From assembly GCA_030695685.1 (NCBI GenBank), contig JAUYPT010000061.1:1-11825 (forward strand): a stretch of DNA of 11,825 bases. The letters run 5' to 3'. The notes under the pieces were generated by a model. It had not been told where the DNA came from and searched no databases. It worked only from the letters and a program-made list of their open reading frames with translations. Shown here one piece after another: positions 1 to 6,456 of the stretch. Positions within the stretch are counted from its first letter, which is position 1; every line of letters begins with the position of its first letter. The translations under genes were made by a program, and so were the position numbers. The stretch comes from Nanobdellota archaeon (GTDB lineage: Archaea; Nanobdellota; Nanobdellia; Woesearchaeales; GW2011-AR9).

Positions 1-335
1 GTTGATTTTTTGTTCTTTTTTTCTTTCCGCAGCTCATATTCATGCTTTTTTCTCTGTCTCATTTCATCCGTCCCATGATAGATTCGTTCTCGCGCTTTCA
101 CAGGATCAAGTCCTATGTTTCGACAGATGGATTCAAAGGAAAGAAAGTAATCTTGATCATCTTTTCTTTCAATCCACAGTTTAGCGTCGCGGTACACTCT
201 TGCATCGATGCTTCCCAAATCCTGCTGAGCTCGATTAAGCATACTGACCATTAAATCAAGGGTTTCCAAAGGGATGTCAAGATAATAATCCCCATTCAAT
301 AAATCATCGGCCCTATAGAGAGGAAAATATTCCAT
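1..335 (-). CDS. Unknown protein, 5' part only (runs off the left edge)
   Basis: An uninterrupted reading frame of 111 codons begins with ATG at 335 and leaves the window at base 1, so the C-terminus is missing. The protein begins MEYFPLYRADDLLNG. Its central part (about residues 50-85) contains KLWIERKDDQDYFLSFESIC followed by RNIGLDPVKARERI, and the end is very basic (KKHEYELRKEKKNKK). The pattern 'W..., F-SFE-IC--LGLDP---R' reminds me of short uncharacterised bacterial and archaeal proteins that may carry a helix-turn-helix-like segment; this is from memory and weak. The start is supported by an archaeal TATA box (TTTTAAAA, 357-364) centred about 25 nt upstream. The forward-strand frames over 2-254 are shadows of this gene. 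No function is claimed. Confidence 0.7.
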   Translation of the reverse strand, partial: MEYFPLYRADDLLNGDYYLDIPLETLDLMVSMLNRAQQDLGSIDARVYRDAKLWIERKDDQDYFLSFESICRNIGLDPVKARERIYHGTDEMRQRKKHEYELRKEKKNKKS

Positions 336-356
336 TTAGTACTGATACGAAGACTA

Positions 357-364
357 TTTTAAAA
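357..364 (-). promoter_or_regulatory. TATA box for the gene starting at 335
   Basis: TTTTAAAA on the minus strand, centred about 25 nt before the ATG at 335. This fits a leaderless archaeal transcript and matches the spacing seen at most other operon heads in the window. Confidence 0.5.
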
Positions 365-393
365 GAATTGCGGTAGAAAATGAAATACTAAGG

Positions 394-399
394 AAAAAA
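394..399 (-). terminator. Possible poly-T terminator after the exported-protein operon
   Basis: A run of six T on the minus strand lies 6 nt past the stop codon of the 64-aa lipoprotein gene. Archaeal termination commonly occurs at T-rich tracts without a hairpin. The run lies upstream of the next promoter (357-364), a sensible place for an operon end. Weak signal in AT-rich DNA. Confidence 0.3.
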
Positions 400-405
400 C
401 ATAAC

Positions 406-600
406 TTATTCCACTTGATCCAATTCCTCTAATGCCTCATTTAATTCGTCTGGAAATTGCTGCAGGATTTCGTCATCGCTTAACTCCCCTGCAGGTTCAG
501 CCGTTTCCTGTTCTTCAACGATCGGAACGTCAGGCTCACAGGCAACTACAAGGAGAGAAAAAAGTAATACCAGAATAATCATACCAGATAACGATTTCAT
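406..600 (-). CDS. Small, extremely acidic lipoprotein (64 aa)
   Basis: A short exported protein with a lysine near the N-terminus, a hydrophobic stretch (about residues 7-20) and a lipobox ending LVVAC, so Cys21 is the expected lipidation site. The mature part (43 residues after the Cys) has 17 Asp/Glu and not one Lys or Arg. It ends in a predicted acidic helix (DELNEALEELDQVE). The start is fixed by an ATGA overlap: its ATG shares bases with the TGA of the upstream 168-aa lipoprotein gene, so translation is probably coupled. It is the last gene of a three-gene operon starting at 2320. No family recognised; a surface-tethered acidic peptide that could bind cations or a basic partner is only a guess. 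Confidence 0.75.
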   Translation of the reverse strand: MKSLSGMIILVLLFSLLVVACEPDVPIVEEQETAEPAGELSDDEILQQFPDELNEALEELDQVE

Positions 601-1103
601 TTTTGTACCTCTTTCATTAATTCAATCCAATGTTGTTCTGCTTTCGCCACAATTGTATTTAATTCTTCACTATTCCTTGCTGTGTCAATGGCATCTATTT
701 CTTGATCTATCGCAGCAGCAAAATTTGCAAACTGCTCTTCTGTAATAATGCCTTCTCCAAGAAGATCAAGGGCAATCTCTTCAAATTCATGAACCTTTTC
801 ATAAACTTCCTGTGCTGTTAACACTTCCTCAGTTTCAATAGGCATTTCTGTGGCGCTACCAGCAACAGGAACAGAAACTGGTTTAGGTACTATTTCAGCT
901 TTAGCTTCTTCCACCTCGACATCAGCCGGTTCCGCTGGCACCACCTTTGCTGCCGTATCTGCAGCGGTGCTCGGGGCAGGCACCACAGGCGCTTCCATTA
1001 CTTTATCAGCAGCTTTACCGGAAGCGGCGGTTTCTTCTTTCGTGCAGGCAGCAAGAAGAAGGCAGAGTGCCAGCAGCAGAATGACCATAGATAATTTTTT
1101 CAT
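597..1103 (-). CDS. Lipoprotein with low-complexity linker and C-terminal helical domain (168 aa)
   Basis: The N-terminus has MKK, a hydrophobic core and lipobox LLAAC, putting the lipidated cysteine at residue 20. Residues about 21-90 are a low-complexity Ala/Pro/Val/Glu/Lys linker, typical of a spacer lifting a domain off the membrane. Residues about 100-168 form a helical domain with ITEEQFANF and a terminal WIELMKEVQK. This domain is clearly homologous to the last 72 residues of the upstream 406-aa protein (ITEEQLTDF ... WIELMKTVKK). It overlaps by ATGA with both neighbours (1100-1103 upstream, 597-600 downstream), so the three genes look like one translationally coupled operon. Exported and membrane-anchored by prediction; molecular role unknown. 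Confidence 0.85.
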   Translation of the reverse strand: MKKLSMVILLLALCLLLAACTKEETAASGKAADKVMEAPVVPAPSTAADTAAKVVPAEPADVEVEEAKAEIVPKPVSVPVAGSATEMPIETEEVLTAQEVYEKVHEFEEIALDLLGEGIITEEQFANFAAAIDQEIDAIDTARNSEELNTIVAKAEQHWIELMKEVQK

Positions 1104-2320
1104 TTTTTTACCGTCTTCATCAATTCAATCCAATATTTGCGCGCCTGTAAAATGACTTCACGCCGCTCTGTTTTTGTTTTCGCCTGATTAAATGCTAACT
1201 TACTTTCTTCCATCTTGACGACAAAATCAGTAAGCTGCTCTTCCGTTATCTTTCCTTCTTCTTCCAGCTCTTCCGCCGTTTCTTCGAGGTTATAGAGGCG
1301 CAACTTGATTAAGCTGTAGACATTTTCACGCAGCGCTGCAAGACATCCCGCATCGCCACGGCAAGCTGCCTTTTCCGAGACAACAGCAGTAAGGCCGACT
1401 TTTCCCCGTAAACAGGCTATTCGTGCCGTACTCGTTGGCAGTTTCCAGCAATCCTGCACTCTTCTGTACAGAGCAACACATTTATCCTGGTCTTCCCAAG
1501 ACCTGCATTCTTCGGGAAAGAAATTCTGATATTCATTTTTTTGTTCATCCCGTAATTGTAAACGGCATCTGACCCGATCTGTAACTTCTAAATACCCGCC
1601 GCATTTTAATTGCTCTCCTGAGATTTCTGCTGCTGGTGGTTCAGCTGCGGAAACACAATCTATTGTTGTATAGCGGTAATACTTCCCAAGGCATTCGGGA
1701 ATAGAGATTTGTAATTTGTCTACCACTGGCGCATTGTCTACGCTGAGGGTATAGGTTGTTCCAGCGGCTGTAATCTGCATCTTCTGCAGCTCTGTGGATT
1801 TTGATGTTTCTTCATACGTCAATTTAGCTTGCTTTCCCGGCTGAGAAAATTGAAATTTGAGATTCTCTACTTGAGCATCTTTCATTGTAAAAGAAGCACT
1901 GATTTTTCCGCTGTCATCATAACTGCAACTGTTCAGGGTAACCGCTGCTAATCTACAGCTAAACACTAATCCGGGGCAGGTGAATTTTTTCTGGCCAAAT
2001 TTTTCATCGTTAATGAGATAATTGCCTGCTTTCGTAAAAATTGCTTCTTCTGATGTAAATGTAGTGCCATCCCAACTGCCTGCGACATTCTCAAAGACAG
2101 TGCCGTCATCGCTGTTTTCGACACGCACAGTGTCAAGTGCAGGTGCTCTGGTGAAGGTAATAGAGCCAGCATCAGTACATTCTAAATCACTATACGAAGC
2201 GAGAGTATTTCCCGTGCCGCCGCCTCCACCACCACCTCCCCCCCCACCGCCAGCGGCAGCGACGAGTGTTACTGTTAACAAGAAAATAAAAATATAATTT
2301 AGTTTTTTAATTATTACCAT
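1100..2320 (-). CDS. Secreted Cys-rich protein with polyglycine after the signal peptide (406 aa)
   Basis: Residues 1-23 form a signal peptide (KK, hydrophobic core, VAAA) without a lipobox cysteine. Residues 24-35 are twelve consecutive glycines directly after the expected cleavage site. Residues about 45-225 look beta-rich with six cysteines. Residues 240-326 hold eight more cysteines in a helical context (EECRSWEDQDKC, QDCWKLPTSTARIAC, AACRGDAGC); 14 Cys in total suggests disulfides. Residues 334-406 are a charged helical domain shared with the next gene product. The ATG at 2320 is supported by TATA box TTTAAATA at 2343-2350. I recall similar 'CW-LP...R--C' segments in DPANN secreted proteins, but know no function. 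First gene of the operon 2320-406. Confidence 0.85.
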   Translation of the reverse strand: MVIIKKLNYIFIFLLTVTLVAAAGGGGGGGGGGGGTGNTLASYSDLECTDAGSITFTRAPALDTVRVENSDDGTVFENVAGSWDGTTFTSEEAIFTKAGNYLINDEKFGQKKFTCPGLVFSCRLAAVTLNSCSYDDSGKISASFTMKDAQVENLKFQFSQPGKQAKLTYEETSKSTELQKMQITAAGTTYTLSVDNAPVVDKLQISIPECLGKYYRYTTIDCVSAAEPPAAEISGEQLKCGGYLEVTDRVRCRLQLRDEQKNEYQNFFPEECRSWEDQDKCVALYRRVQDCWKLPTSTARIACLRGKVGLTAVVSEKAACRGDAGCLAALRENVYSLIKLRLYNLEETAEELEEEGKITEEQLTDFVVKMEESKLAFNQAKTKTERREVILQARKYWIELMKTVKK

Positions 2321-2342
2321 AGAATTAGCCTATAAAAACAAC

Positions 2343-2350
2343 TATTTAAA
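2343..2350 (-). promoter_or_regulatory. TATA box of the exported-protein operon
   Basis: TTTAAATA on the minus strand, centred 26-27 nt before the ATG at 2320, as expected for a leaderless archaeal transcript. The target-site duplication of the small mobile element starts 6 bp upstream of it, so the DNA upstream of the promoter was displaced by that insertion. Confidence 0.7.
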
Positions 2351-2356
2351 GTTTTG

Positions 2357-2365
2357 GATTACACT
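2357..2365. repeat. Target-site duplication of element 1, left copy
   Basis: GATTACACT, repeated at 2497-2505 as CATTACACT (8 of 9 identical). The right copy covers the last codons and stop of the 239-aa gene, so this left copy is a stranded fragment of that gene's end. Confidence 0.65.
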
Positions 2366-2496
2366 GGCTCTGTAGAAAATGTCCCGTTCGCCTGCTCGAA
2401 TGAAACACTATAAGTTAAAATAATCGAGCACCGAGAGTTGTCGTACGAATCCTAATGCTGGCTCACTTGCCAATTGGCGACATTTTCTACTAAGCC
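2366..2496. mobile_element. MITE-like element 1 (131 bp, GGCTCTGT ends)
   Basis: The ends are imperfect inverted repeats of 18 bp: GGCTCTGTAGAAAATGTC at 2366-2383, and at 2479-2496 a sequence whose complement reads GGCTTAGTAGAAAATGTC (two mismatches, 12 bp perfect inside). It is flanked by GATTACACT (2357-2365) and CATTACACT (2497-2505), a 9-bp duplication with 8 matches. The interior has no convincing ORF. It can fold: TGCTCGA (2393-2399) pairs with TCGAGCA (2424-2430), and GCCAATTGGC (2469-2478) is a perfect palindrome. Its right flank contains the stop codon of the gene at 2499, which the duplication left intact. It is non-autonomous, so a transposase elsewhere would be needed. 8-9 bp duplications and GG tips occur in IS1- and IS1595-type elements, but I cannot assign a family. 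Confidence 0.75.
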
Positions 2497-2505
2497 CATT
2501 ACACT
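2497..2505. repeat. Target-site duplication of element 1, right copy
   Basis: CATTACACT, containing the complement of the TAA stop (2499-2501) of the gene on the minus strand. It matches 2357-2365 except at the first base. Confidence 0.65.
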
Positions 2506-3218
2506 TCAAACGTAATGGTATAATCCTGCACGACTTTTCCGTCGAGCGTTATTTTCCGTTTGATCTCGCCGCATCGTTTGGCTTCTTTCCGTGCTTTGTT
2601 GGCATCTTTCGCCAATAACGCTTCGTTAACTTTAATTTCTGTAATACGATACGTCTGATTCAGCACCAGATCTGTAAATTCAGCAGTAACATCAAATAAA
2701 TAATCTTTTTTAAATACGGCAAAGAGTTTTGGCTGCATTTTTAAAGTAACAAATTTTTCCGTTGGCGATCCTAATTTCGGTGTGCTTTGCTTCTTTACTT
2801 TCAACAAGCCATCAGCAAAGGTAACATTACATAAAAGATATTCATTAAAAAAAGAAGCAACGATTTTTGTATAAGTATCAGCACTGATAGCTTGAGAAGC
2901 AATCACAAATTTGGTTCCTGATTTGCCAAAGCGCCGCTTTTCTTCGAATGTAATTCCCATCTTTTTGAGGTTAGCTGAAAGATCATTCACCGACTCAATC
3001 GTTCCTTCAATAGTTACACTGCCGGTGGCATTTTCCGCAATAAAATTCTGCAGGAAATTAAGATATTCAAACCCGGATTGAATGGTAACGTCCTTTTTCC
3101 CTATTTTTACCGTCATCGGCTCTTTAACAAATTCACCGAGACTGTATCGGATAAAGGCGTGATGGACATCATCCGTAATCTTTTTATCGACAATTTTTTT
3201 AATGAAATTTGTGGTCAT
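2499..3218 (-). CDS. Unknown soluble protein (239 aa)
   Basis: No signal peptide or membrane segment is visible. The protein is lysine-rich with alternating hydrophobic and charged stretches that suggest an alpha/beta fold. Recognisable segments are SGFEYLNFLQNFIAE (about 48-62), VTIEGTIESVNDLSANLKKM (about 68-87) and a C-terminal strand-rich tail KRKITLDGKVVQDYTITFEV. I do not recognise a family. It is the last gene of the operon 4264-2499: its ATG lies 4 nt after the end of the 79-aa gene with no Shine-Dalgarno site. Its stop codon lies within the target-site duplication of element 1, so the insertion came as close as possible to the gene without changing the protein. Confidence 0.75.
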   Translation of the reverse strand: MTTNFIKKIVDKKITDDVHHAFIRYSLGEFVKEPMTVKIGKKDVTIQSGFEYLNFLQNFIAENATGSVTIEGTIESVNDLSANLKKMGITFEEKRRFGKSGTKFVIASQAISADTYTKIVASFFNEYLLCNVTFADGLLKVKKQSTPKLGSPTEKFVTLKMQPKLFAVFKKDYLFDVTAEFTDLVLNQTYRITEIKVNEALLAKDANKARKEAKRCGEIKRKITLDGKVVQDYTITFEV

Positions 3219-3221
3219 TGT

Positions 3222-3461
3222 CTATGCCCCGCCTACTGAACTAAGAGACTCAACAATATATTTAATAGTATAGCCTCGCCTTTGTTTGGGAAAAAAATAA
3301 CGAACGTGGGGAAATGAAAATTTTTTGTTATCTTCAATAGATTCCAGCGGCACTTGGTTGACAATACAATAAAGCTGTACTAATACCCTATCCTTTTCAA
3401 ACTGCTTGGCAGCAGAAAGATTCTCAAATAATTGATCAACAGTTGTGTCTAATTGTGCCAT
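3222..3461 (-). CDS. Unknown small protein (79 aa)
   Basis: A small soluble protein beginning MAQLDTTVDQLFENL, with a mostly helical N-terminal half and a basic segment (FFPKQRRGYTIKYIVESL) near the end. No signal peptide, cysteine cluster or known motif. It lies between the PLP enzyme gene (2-nt gap upstream) and the 239-aa gene (3-nt gap downstream), which implies one transcript. Tight packing with an aminotransferase-like gene suggests a shared task but does not reveal it. Confidence 0.65.
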   Translation of the reverse strand: MAQLDTTVDQLFENLSAAKQFEKDRVLVQLYCIVNQVPLESIEDNKKFSFPHVRYFFPKQRRGYTIKYIVESLSSVGGA

Positions 3462-3463
3462 GT

Positions 3464-4264
3464 TTATTGCAATCGTTTCACTTCAATGCTTATTGCCGGC
3501 CTATTCAAACGGATATAGCGCGGGCATTCTGTGAAATCCAAAGCACTTTTAGTGCAATAATTTATAATCTTTTCCTTTTCTTCTGCATTGCCATAGGCAA
3601 CAACAACGACAAAGCCTTCATCATCCTTGTTAATAATCAGAAAATCATGTAAATCATGAGTTATTGCCGCTCTTTTTTCCCGTAAAAAAGCAATCCGCTG
3701 CGGCAGTGATTCTAATTTTTGGAGGATGAGATTTATTTTTTCAGGATCATCAAATTCTTTTACAGTAACATTTAATCCTTTATCATTCCAGGAGATAAAA
3801 CCGCCGACACCGGCATCAACGAGTTTCCATTCTCCAAAACTGCCGACAAGAATATCTGCATATTTTCCATTGCACCATTTAGTACCGATGCTGCCGGAAA
3901 CATCCATCATTACCTGGCATTGATATTGCTGGCAGAGAGTGTAGATTTCTTTCATCGGCTGCGCTGCATGATAGCCGCCGGGATTTTGGTAGAGGAAAAC
4001 TGCCGGTTGATGTGTTTTTAATGCCTGTTCTAAATCCTGAAGAACAATCTTGGCATCAGTGCAGGCAACTTCGACTACTTTTAATCCACATTTTTTGGGA
4101 AGCTTGCGATAACTCAACCAACCGCCTTCCGCCGGTATTAAAACTGTTCCTGAAAATAATGATAATGCCGTTTCAATAGCAGCATCACCGCTAGATGTTA
4201 GAAGTATGGAAGAGTGCCCTGTTAATTGCTGCAATTTATTTTTTATTTTATCGTGAATATCCAT
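3464..4264 (-). CDS. Short PLP-dependent fold-type-I enzyme (aminotransferase-like, 266 aa)
   Basis: Sequence features fit the large domain of a fold-type-I PLP enzyme. SSGDAAIETALSLF (about 24-37) matches the segment contacting the cofactor phosphate. VMMDVSGSIG carries an Asp (D121) in the position that normally contacts the pyridine nitrogen. GSFGEWKLVDAGVGGF places Lys147 as the likely Schiff-base lysine before a glycine-rich turn, rather like DegT/DnrJ/EryC1 or SelA-type enzymes. At 266 aa it is about 100 residues shorter than usual family members, with a reduced C-terminal domain. A TTG directly before the ATG gives a one-residue longer form; I prefer the ATG at 4264, with TATA box TTATAAAA (4286-4293) 25 nt upstream. 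Substrate unknown. It heads a three-gene operon with two unknown proteins. Confidence 0.7.
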   Translation of the reverse strand: MDIHDKIKNKLQQLTGHSSILLTSSGDAAIETALSLFSGTVLIPAEGGWLSYRKLPKKCGLKVVEVACTDAKIVLQDLEQALKTHQPAVFLYQNPGGYHAAQPMKEIYTLCQQYQCQVMMDVSGSIGTKWCNGKYADILVGSFGEWKLVDAGVGGFISWNDKGLNVTVKEFDDPEKINLILQKLESLPQRIAFLREKRAAITHDLHDFLIINKDDEGFVVVVAYGNAEEKEKIINYCTKSALDFTECPRYIRLNRPAISIEVKRLQ

Positions 4265-4285
4265 CAAAACAGAAAAAAGAAGGTT

Positions 4286-4293
4286 TTTTATAA
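4286..4293 (-). promoter_or_regulatory. TATA box of the PLP-enzyme operon
   Basis: TTATAAAA on the minus strand, centred about 25 nt before the ATG at 4264. It favours that ATG over the TTG one codon upstream only weakly, as both fall within the usual range. Confidence 0.55.
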
Positions 4294-4353
4294 TTGTTTA
4301 GCAGATTTTAGCGATATTTTAGTGTAAGTCACGGCAACAGCTGTCAGATACTT

Positions 4354-4752
4354 TTATAAAAACTCATTATGTAATAAATCTGTTGGGCGGTTGTAGAATT
4401 GCACAATTCTCTGCTGCGGGTTCTTTATTCCCTCAACGAGAGATTCAAGCAGTAACTCAGGCCGTATCCAGCCATCAAAATAAGGTGCATAACGAGAATA
4501 ATCTGGAAAGCGGGATGTAAACCTCAAATTTCTCTGCATCTCTGTTGAATTGTTTTCGTAGCTAAATAATGCAATCTGGTTTCCAACGTTTGTTATTCCA
4601 TAAACAATGTCAACACTGGTATCATCATAGTAACCAGTTTGTCCGAGAATAAATCCCTCATCATGTTGCAGTAGTCTTTTGAAGACACTGACTATCTCTT
4701 CGTCTGTCAAAATCTGATTAAGTATTTCATCGATTCCATTAAATGTAGCCAT
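4354..4752 (-). CDS. Unknown soluble protein (132 aa)
   Basis: The protein begins MATFNGIDEILNQILTDEEI and has no signal peptide or membrane helix. It contains aromatic-rich segments (GQTGYYDDTSVDIVYGI, FPDYSRYAPYFDGWI) and ends QRIVQFYNRPTDLLHNEFL. I recognise no family or catalytic motif. The start lies 25 nt after the stop of the upstream protease gene. A weak TATA-like TTTAAGAA overlaps that stop codon at the proper distance, so it may have its own leaderless transcript or be read through from the protease. Downstream, 89 nt separate it from the next operon. Confidence 0.7.
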   Translation of the reverse strand: MATFNGIDEILNQILTDEEIVSVFKRLLQHDEGFILGQTGYYDDTSVDIVYGITNVGNQIALFSYENNSTEMQRNLRFTSRFPDYSRYAPYFDGWIRPELLLESLVEGIKNPQQRIVQFYNRPTDLLHNEFL

Positions 4753-4774
4753 AGAATGTTTACGACATCAATTA

Positions 4775-4782
4775 TTCTTAAA
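4775..4782 (-). promoter_or_regulatory. Weak TATA-like site for the 132-aa gene
   Basis: TTTAAGAA on the minus strand, centred 26-27 nt before the ATG at 4752 and overlapping the protease stop codon. One base off the form used by neighbours, but at the expected spacing. Confidence 0.35.
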
Positions 4783-5899
4783 TTTTTCGTTTCTTTTTAC
4801 TATTTCTATTCAGCCGCCAGTGAAGCTGATTCATGACCGTATTTCGCCGGATAACACCAATCACATTTCCATTTTCGAGAACTGGCAATAATGATATTTC
4901 CTGTCCTGAAAAGCGCTGGAAAGCAGTATAGGCCGTATCATTCTTATGCAGGCCTCGAAGGCGATTTAACGGGACGGCCAGTTGTTTTAGGGTTACTTTT
5001 GATGCCATTTTCTCTGGTATTCTACTGATGAACTGCACTTCGACGACGCTGTCGCCTTTTTTTCCTTTCACCAAAAAAAGATCTTCATCAGTTTTGGAAA
5101 ACTGGGCAATAAAATCTTTGAAAGTCATTTCCGGACTGACGACCGGCACAGTGGTCGAGAGTAAATCTTTCACGGGAATTTTATCTAAAATATCTTTGAC
5201 AACAACCTGGTTATAACTCACACCGGCAATAAAGTAGAGGAATCCGCCTAATAACATCGACCACAAGCCATTGCCGACGCCGTTCCATAAACCGACAAGG
5301 CCAAAGAAAAACAGAAAGCCGGCAAAGAATTTTCCAACTGCGGCAGCAATCCTGGTTGCTTTAATCAAATCACGATAGTGCCAGTAGAGAAGCGCCCGAA
5401 ATGCTCGTCCACCGTCGAGAGGATACCCCGGCACGAGATTAAACAGCGCTAAGATAAAATTAAGCTGATACAGATAGAAACTAATTGCCGAAAAAATACC
5501 ATTGATGTTAGAAATATTGATCAGATAAAATAATCCACCTAAGACGAGCGAAAAGAGAGGGCCGGCAAGCGCCATCAGCAATTCCGAGCGCGGCTTCATC
5601 TCTTCCTGGCTTATTCCTGCCACGCCGCCGAAAAAGAAGAGGGTGATGCTTTCCACTTTAATTTTCTGCGTTTTGGCGACCAGAGAGTGGCTTAATTCAT
5701 GAAGCAGTACGGAGACAAACAATAATAAAGCAGCGATGATTCCCATCGTCCAATACATCGACGTGGAATAGCCTGGAAAAAAAGAGGGGAAAAAATCCGT
5801 GGATAACGCCCAGGATAAAAATAGTAAAATAAACCACCAGCTATAATGCAGCTGAATATCAATGCCAAAAATACGCAGTATTTTTGTTGTACCTCTCAT
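4778..5899 (-). CDS. Site-2 protease family zinc metalloprotease (M50) with CBS-like C-terminal region
   Basis: An intramembrane metalloprotease of 373 aa. The zinc motif HELSH (H67, E68, H71) lies in a membrane helix, followed by MALAGP (109-114) and NLVPGYPLDGG (154-164), where D162 supplies the third zinc ligand typical of M50. Around six hydrophobic segments span about residues 18-225. From about 245 to the end a soluble part has two stretches resembling CBS motifs (IPVKDLLSTTVPVVSPEMTF; and about 305-355, with LLPVLENGNVIGVI), as in the M50B group with CBS domains that can sense nucleotides. The end is very basic (NRNSKKKRKI). Such proteases cut transmembrane regulators or signal-peptide remnants; the target here is unknown. 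Monocistronic or leading the 132-aa gene. TATA box TTTAAATA at 5922-5929 supports the ATG. Confidence 0.9.
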   Translation of the reverse strand: MRGTTKILRIFGIDIQLHYSWWFILLFLSWALSTDFFPSFFPGYSTSMYWTMGIIAALLLFVSVLLHELSHSLVAKTQKIKVESITLFFFGGVAGISQEEMKPRSELLMALAGPLFSLVLGGLFYLINISNINGIFSAISFYLYQLNFILALFNLVPGYPLDGGRAFRALLYWHYRDLIKATRIAAAVGKFFAGFLFFFGLVGLWNGVGNGLWSMLLGGFLYFIAGVSYNQVVVKDILDKIPVKDLLSTTVPVVSPEMTFKDFIAQFSKTDEDLFLVKGKKGDSVVEVQFISRIPEKMASKVTLKQLAVPLNRLRGLHKNDTAYTAFQRFSGQEISLLPVLENGNVIGVIRRNTVMNQLHWRLNRNSKKKRKI

Positions 5900-5921
5900 C
5901 TACATAACAAAATAGTTATCG

Positions 5922-5929
5922 TATTTAAA
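5922..5929 (-). promoter_or_regulatory. TATA box of the site-2 protease gene
   Basis: TTTAAATA on the minus strand, centred 26-27 nt before the ATG at 5899. It is divergent from the promoter of the 151-aa gene, whose TATA box starts 40 bp further on. Confidence 0.65.
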
Positions 5930-5968
5930 TTGTGTCATTTTTGAGATAGCTTTCATTTTAACACAATA

Positions 5969-5976
5969 TTTATAAA
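5969..5976 (+). promoter_or_regulatory. TATA box of the 151-aa gene
   Basis: TTTATAAA, centred 26-27 nt before the ATG at 5999; a near-consensus archaeal TATA box at leaderless distance. Confidence 0.65.
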
Positions 5977-5998
5977 ATATCTCAGAAACTTCCCCGCC

Positions 5999-6454
5999 AT
6001 GAAAGAAAATATCTTTGAAACTAATCGAGGAATCTACCAAGTAGATCCTGAAACTGGTCTATTCACAGTTAATAGGTGTACGACACTACAACGGTATTTG
6101 GGAAGTATTGATCCTAATTCGCTCTTTGATACAATGCATGGCGACAAACAAACAATCAACCAGATTAGACCAGATCTGAGAATAGATACTGTAATCTTTA
6201 ATTTTTTACAAGGTTATACAAGCTGTTTTACACCGGAATTTAAAGAAAGCTATAAACCGTTTGGAATTACTTGTCATAAAACTGACATTATGTTTGTAGG
6301 AGAGCATGATCTAGCATTTTCTCATGAATTTAAAAAAAGACTGCAAAAAAGAGAAGATGGAACTATTCAGATTACGTTAGGTGCTGGTCAAGTAATCACT
6401 CATGTTTACCGACAGCTGACGGAAGCAGAACGGGGATATAAAGTTCTTCCGTAA
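5999..6454 (+). CDS. Unknown soluble protein (151 aa)
   Basis: Begins MKENIFETNRGIYQVDPETG and has no signal peptide or membrane segment. Contains YTSCFTPEFKESYKPFGITC (two Cys) and an Ile/Thr-rich stretch GTIQITLGAGQVITHVYRQL near the C-terminus that could be a beta-strand pair. I recognise no family. The start is supported by the TATA box at 5969-5976. It is convergent with the 84-aa gene at 6457 with only two bases between the stop codons, so the two transcripts must overlap at their 3' ends. Confidence 0.75.
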   Translation: MKENIFETNRGIYQVDPETGLFTVNRCTTLQRYLGSIDPNSLFDTMHGDKQTINQIRPDLRIDTVIFNFLQGYTSCFTPEFKESYKPFGITCHKTDIMFVGEHDLAFSHEFKKRLQKREDGTIQITLGAGQVITHVYRQLTEAERGYKVLP

Positions 6455-6456
6455 GA

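Noticed and set aside
2..254. Two forward-strand frames at the left edge
   Set aside because: They lie opposite the open minus-strand gene that starts at 335 and has a TATA box; their composition (Phe/Ser/His-rich) is that of an antisense shadow.
850..1155. Forward frame rich in Ala/Gly/Ser/Thr
   Set aside because: Antisense of the Ala/Pro/Glu linker of the 168-aa lipoprotein; no promoter at the expected distance.
2022..2297. Forward frame with a polyproline run
   Set aside because: Antisense of the polyglycine segment of the 406-aa secreted protein.
2366..2496. Bidirectional terminator or riboswitch instead of a mobile element
   Set aside because: The end repeats are widely separated, the tips match those of the second element, and a 9-bp flanking duplication is present; this combination is explained by transposition.
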